DNA of 5,281 nt. Source: Anaerolineae bacterium (GTDB taxonomy: Bacteria; Chloroflexota; Anaerolineae; JAFGEY01). The DNA is taken from assembly GCA_016929205.1 (NCBI GenBank), contig JAFGJF010000002.1:1-5281 (forward strand). The letters are read 5' to 3'. The translations under genes and the position numbers were made by a program. Position 1 is the stretch's first letter. Every line of letters begins with the position of its first letter. Under the pieces are notes generated by a model. The model saw only the letters and a program-made list of their open reading frames with translations, was not told the DNA's origin and did no database searches. Below, one piece after another: positions 5,249-5,281 of the stretch.

Positions 5249-5281
5249 GTCCATCGTCTGCATCCATGTCGTGAAAGTGGC

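Noticed and set aside
5217..5250. Palindromic element 2 as a rho-independent terminator
   Set aside because: The stem is not followed by a T-run on either strand; the A-rich stretch is in the loop.
5026..5274. Open frame of 82 codons in the tail
   Set aside because: It runs through both palindromic elements and the direct repeat, has no ribosome site and resembles no known protein; the repeated CLYR-type segments simply reflect the 21-bp repeat.

Overview
The window carries the end of one gene, six complete protein genes and a short non-coding tail, all genes on the + strand. It is GC-rich, gene-dense and partly overlapping. Protein resemblances recalled from memory (a diol dehydratase small subunit, an amidotransferase-like/deacetylase-like protein, a small SpoIIE-type phosphatase and a Mth938-domain protein) suggest an environmental bacterium of the Chloroflexota (Anaerolineae-like) or Armatimonadota type. 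No rRNA or other marker is present, so this placement is an inference.

Region 1 (1-1651) looks like sugar catabolism. It holds the C-terminal 169 residues of a GH27 alpha-galactosidase, then an HpcH/HpaI-family class II aldolase 9 bp downstream, then a diol dehydratase small-subunit (PduE-like) gene that overlaps the aldolase by 11 bp. No large or medium diol dehydratase subunit is visible, so the small subunit is an orphan within this window. Aldolases of this superfamily can release lactaldehyde from deoxy-sugar acids, and lactaldehyde can be reduced to 1,2-propanediol, a diol dehydratase substrate. That gives a plausible but unproven metabolic link.

Region 2 (1652-3523) opens with a good sigma-70-type promoter (perfect TATAAT, 17-bp spacer, TTGCCC). 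It drives a 592-residue cytoplasmic protein with an amidotransferase-like N-terminal half and a divergent polysaccharide-deacetylase-like barrel.

Region 3 (3555-5023), 31 bp further on, is a tightly coupled trio: a minimal SpoIIE/PP2C-type serine/threonine phosphatase, a 133-residue P-loop protein (8-bp overlap) and a Mth938/DUF498 protein (about 11-bp overlap). The Mth938 frame has no AUG, GUG or UUG that would keep its conserved first strand. AUC at 4679, well placed behind GAGGTGA, is the best start. The trio is the most system-like part of the window: a phosphatase, a nucleotide-binding protein and a small conserved protein with no known role here.

Region 4 (5024-5281) has no convincing gene. 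It contains two 32-bp palindromic elements in opposite orientation, whose stems differ by two compensatory base-pair changes, and a 21-bp-period direct repeat overlapping the first. This looks like a REP/MITE-type intergenic repeat family.
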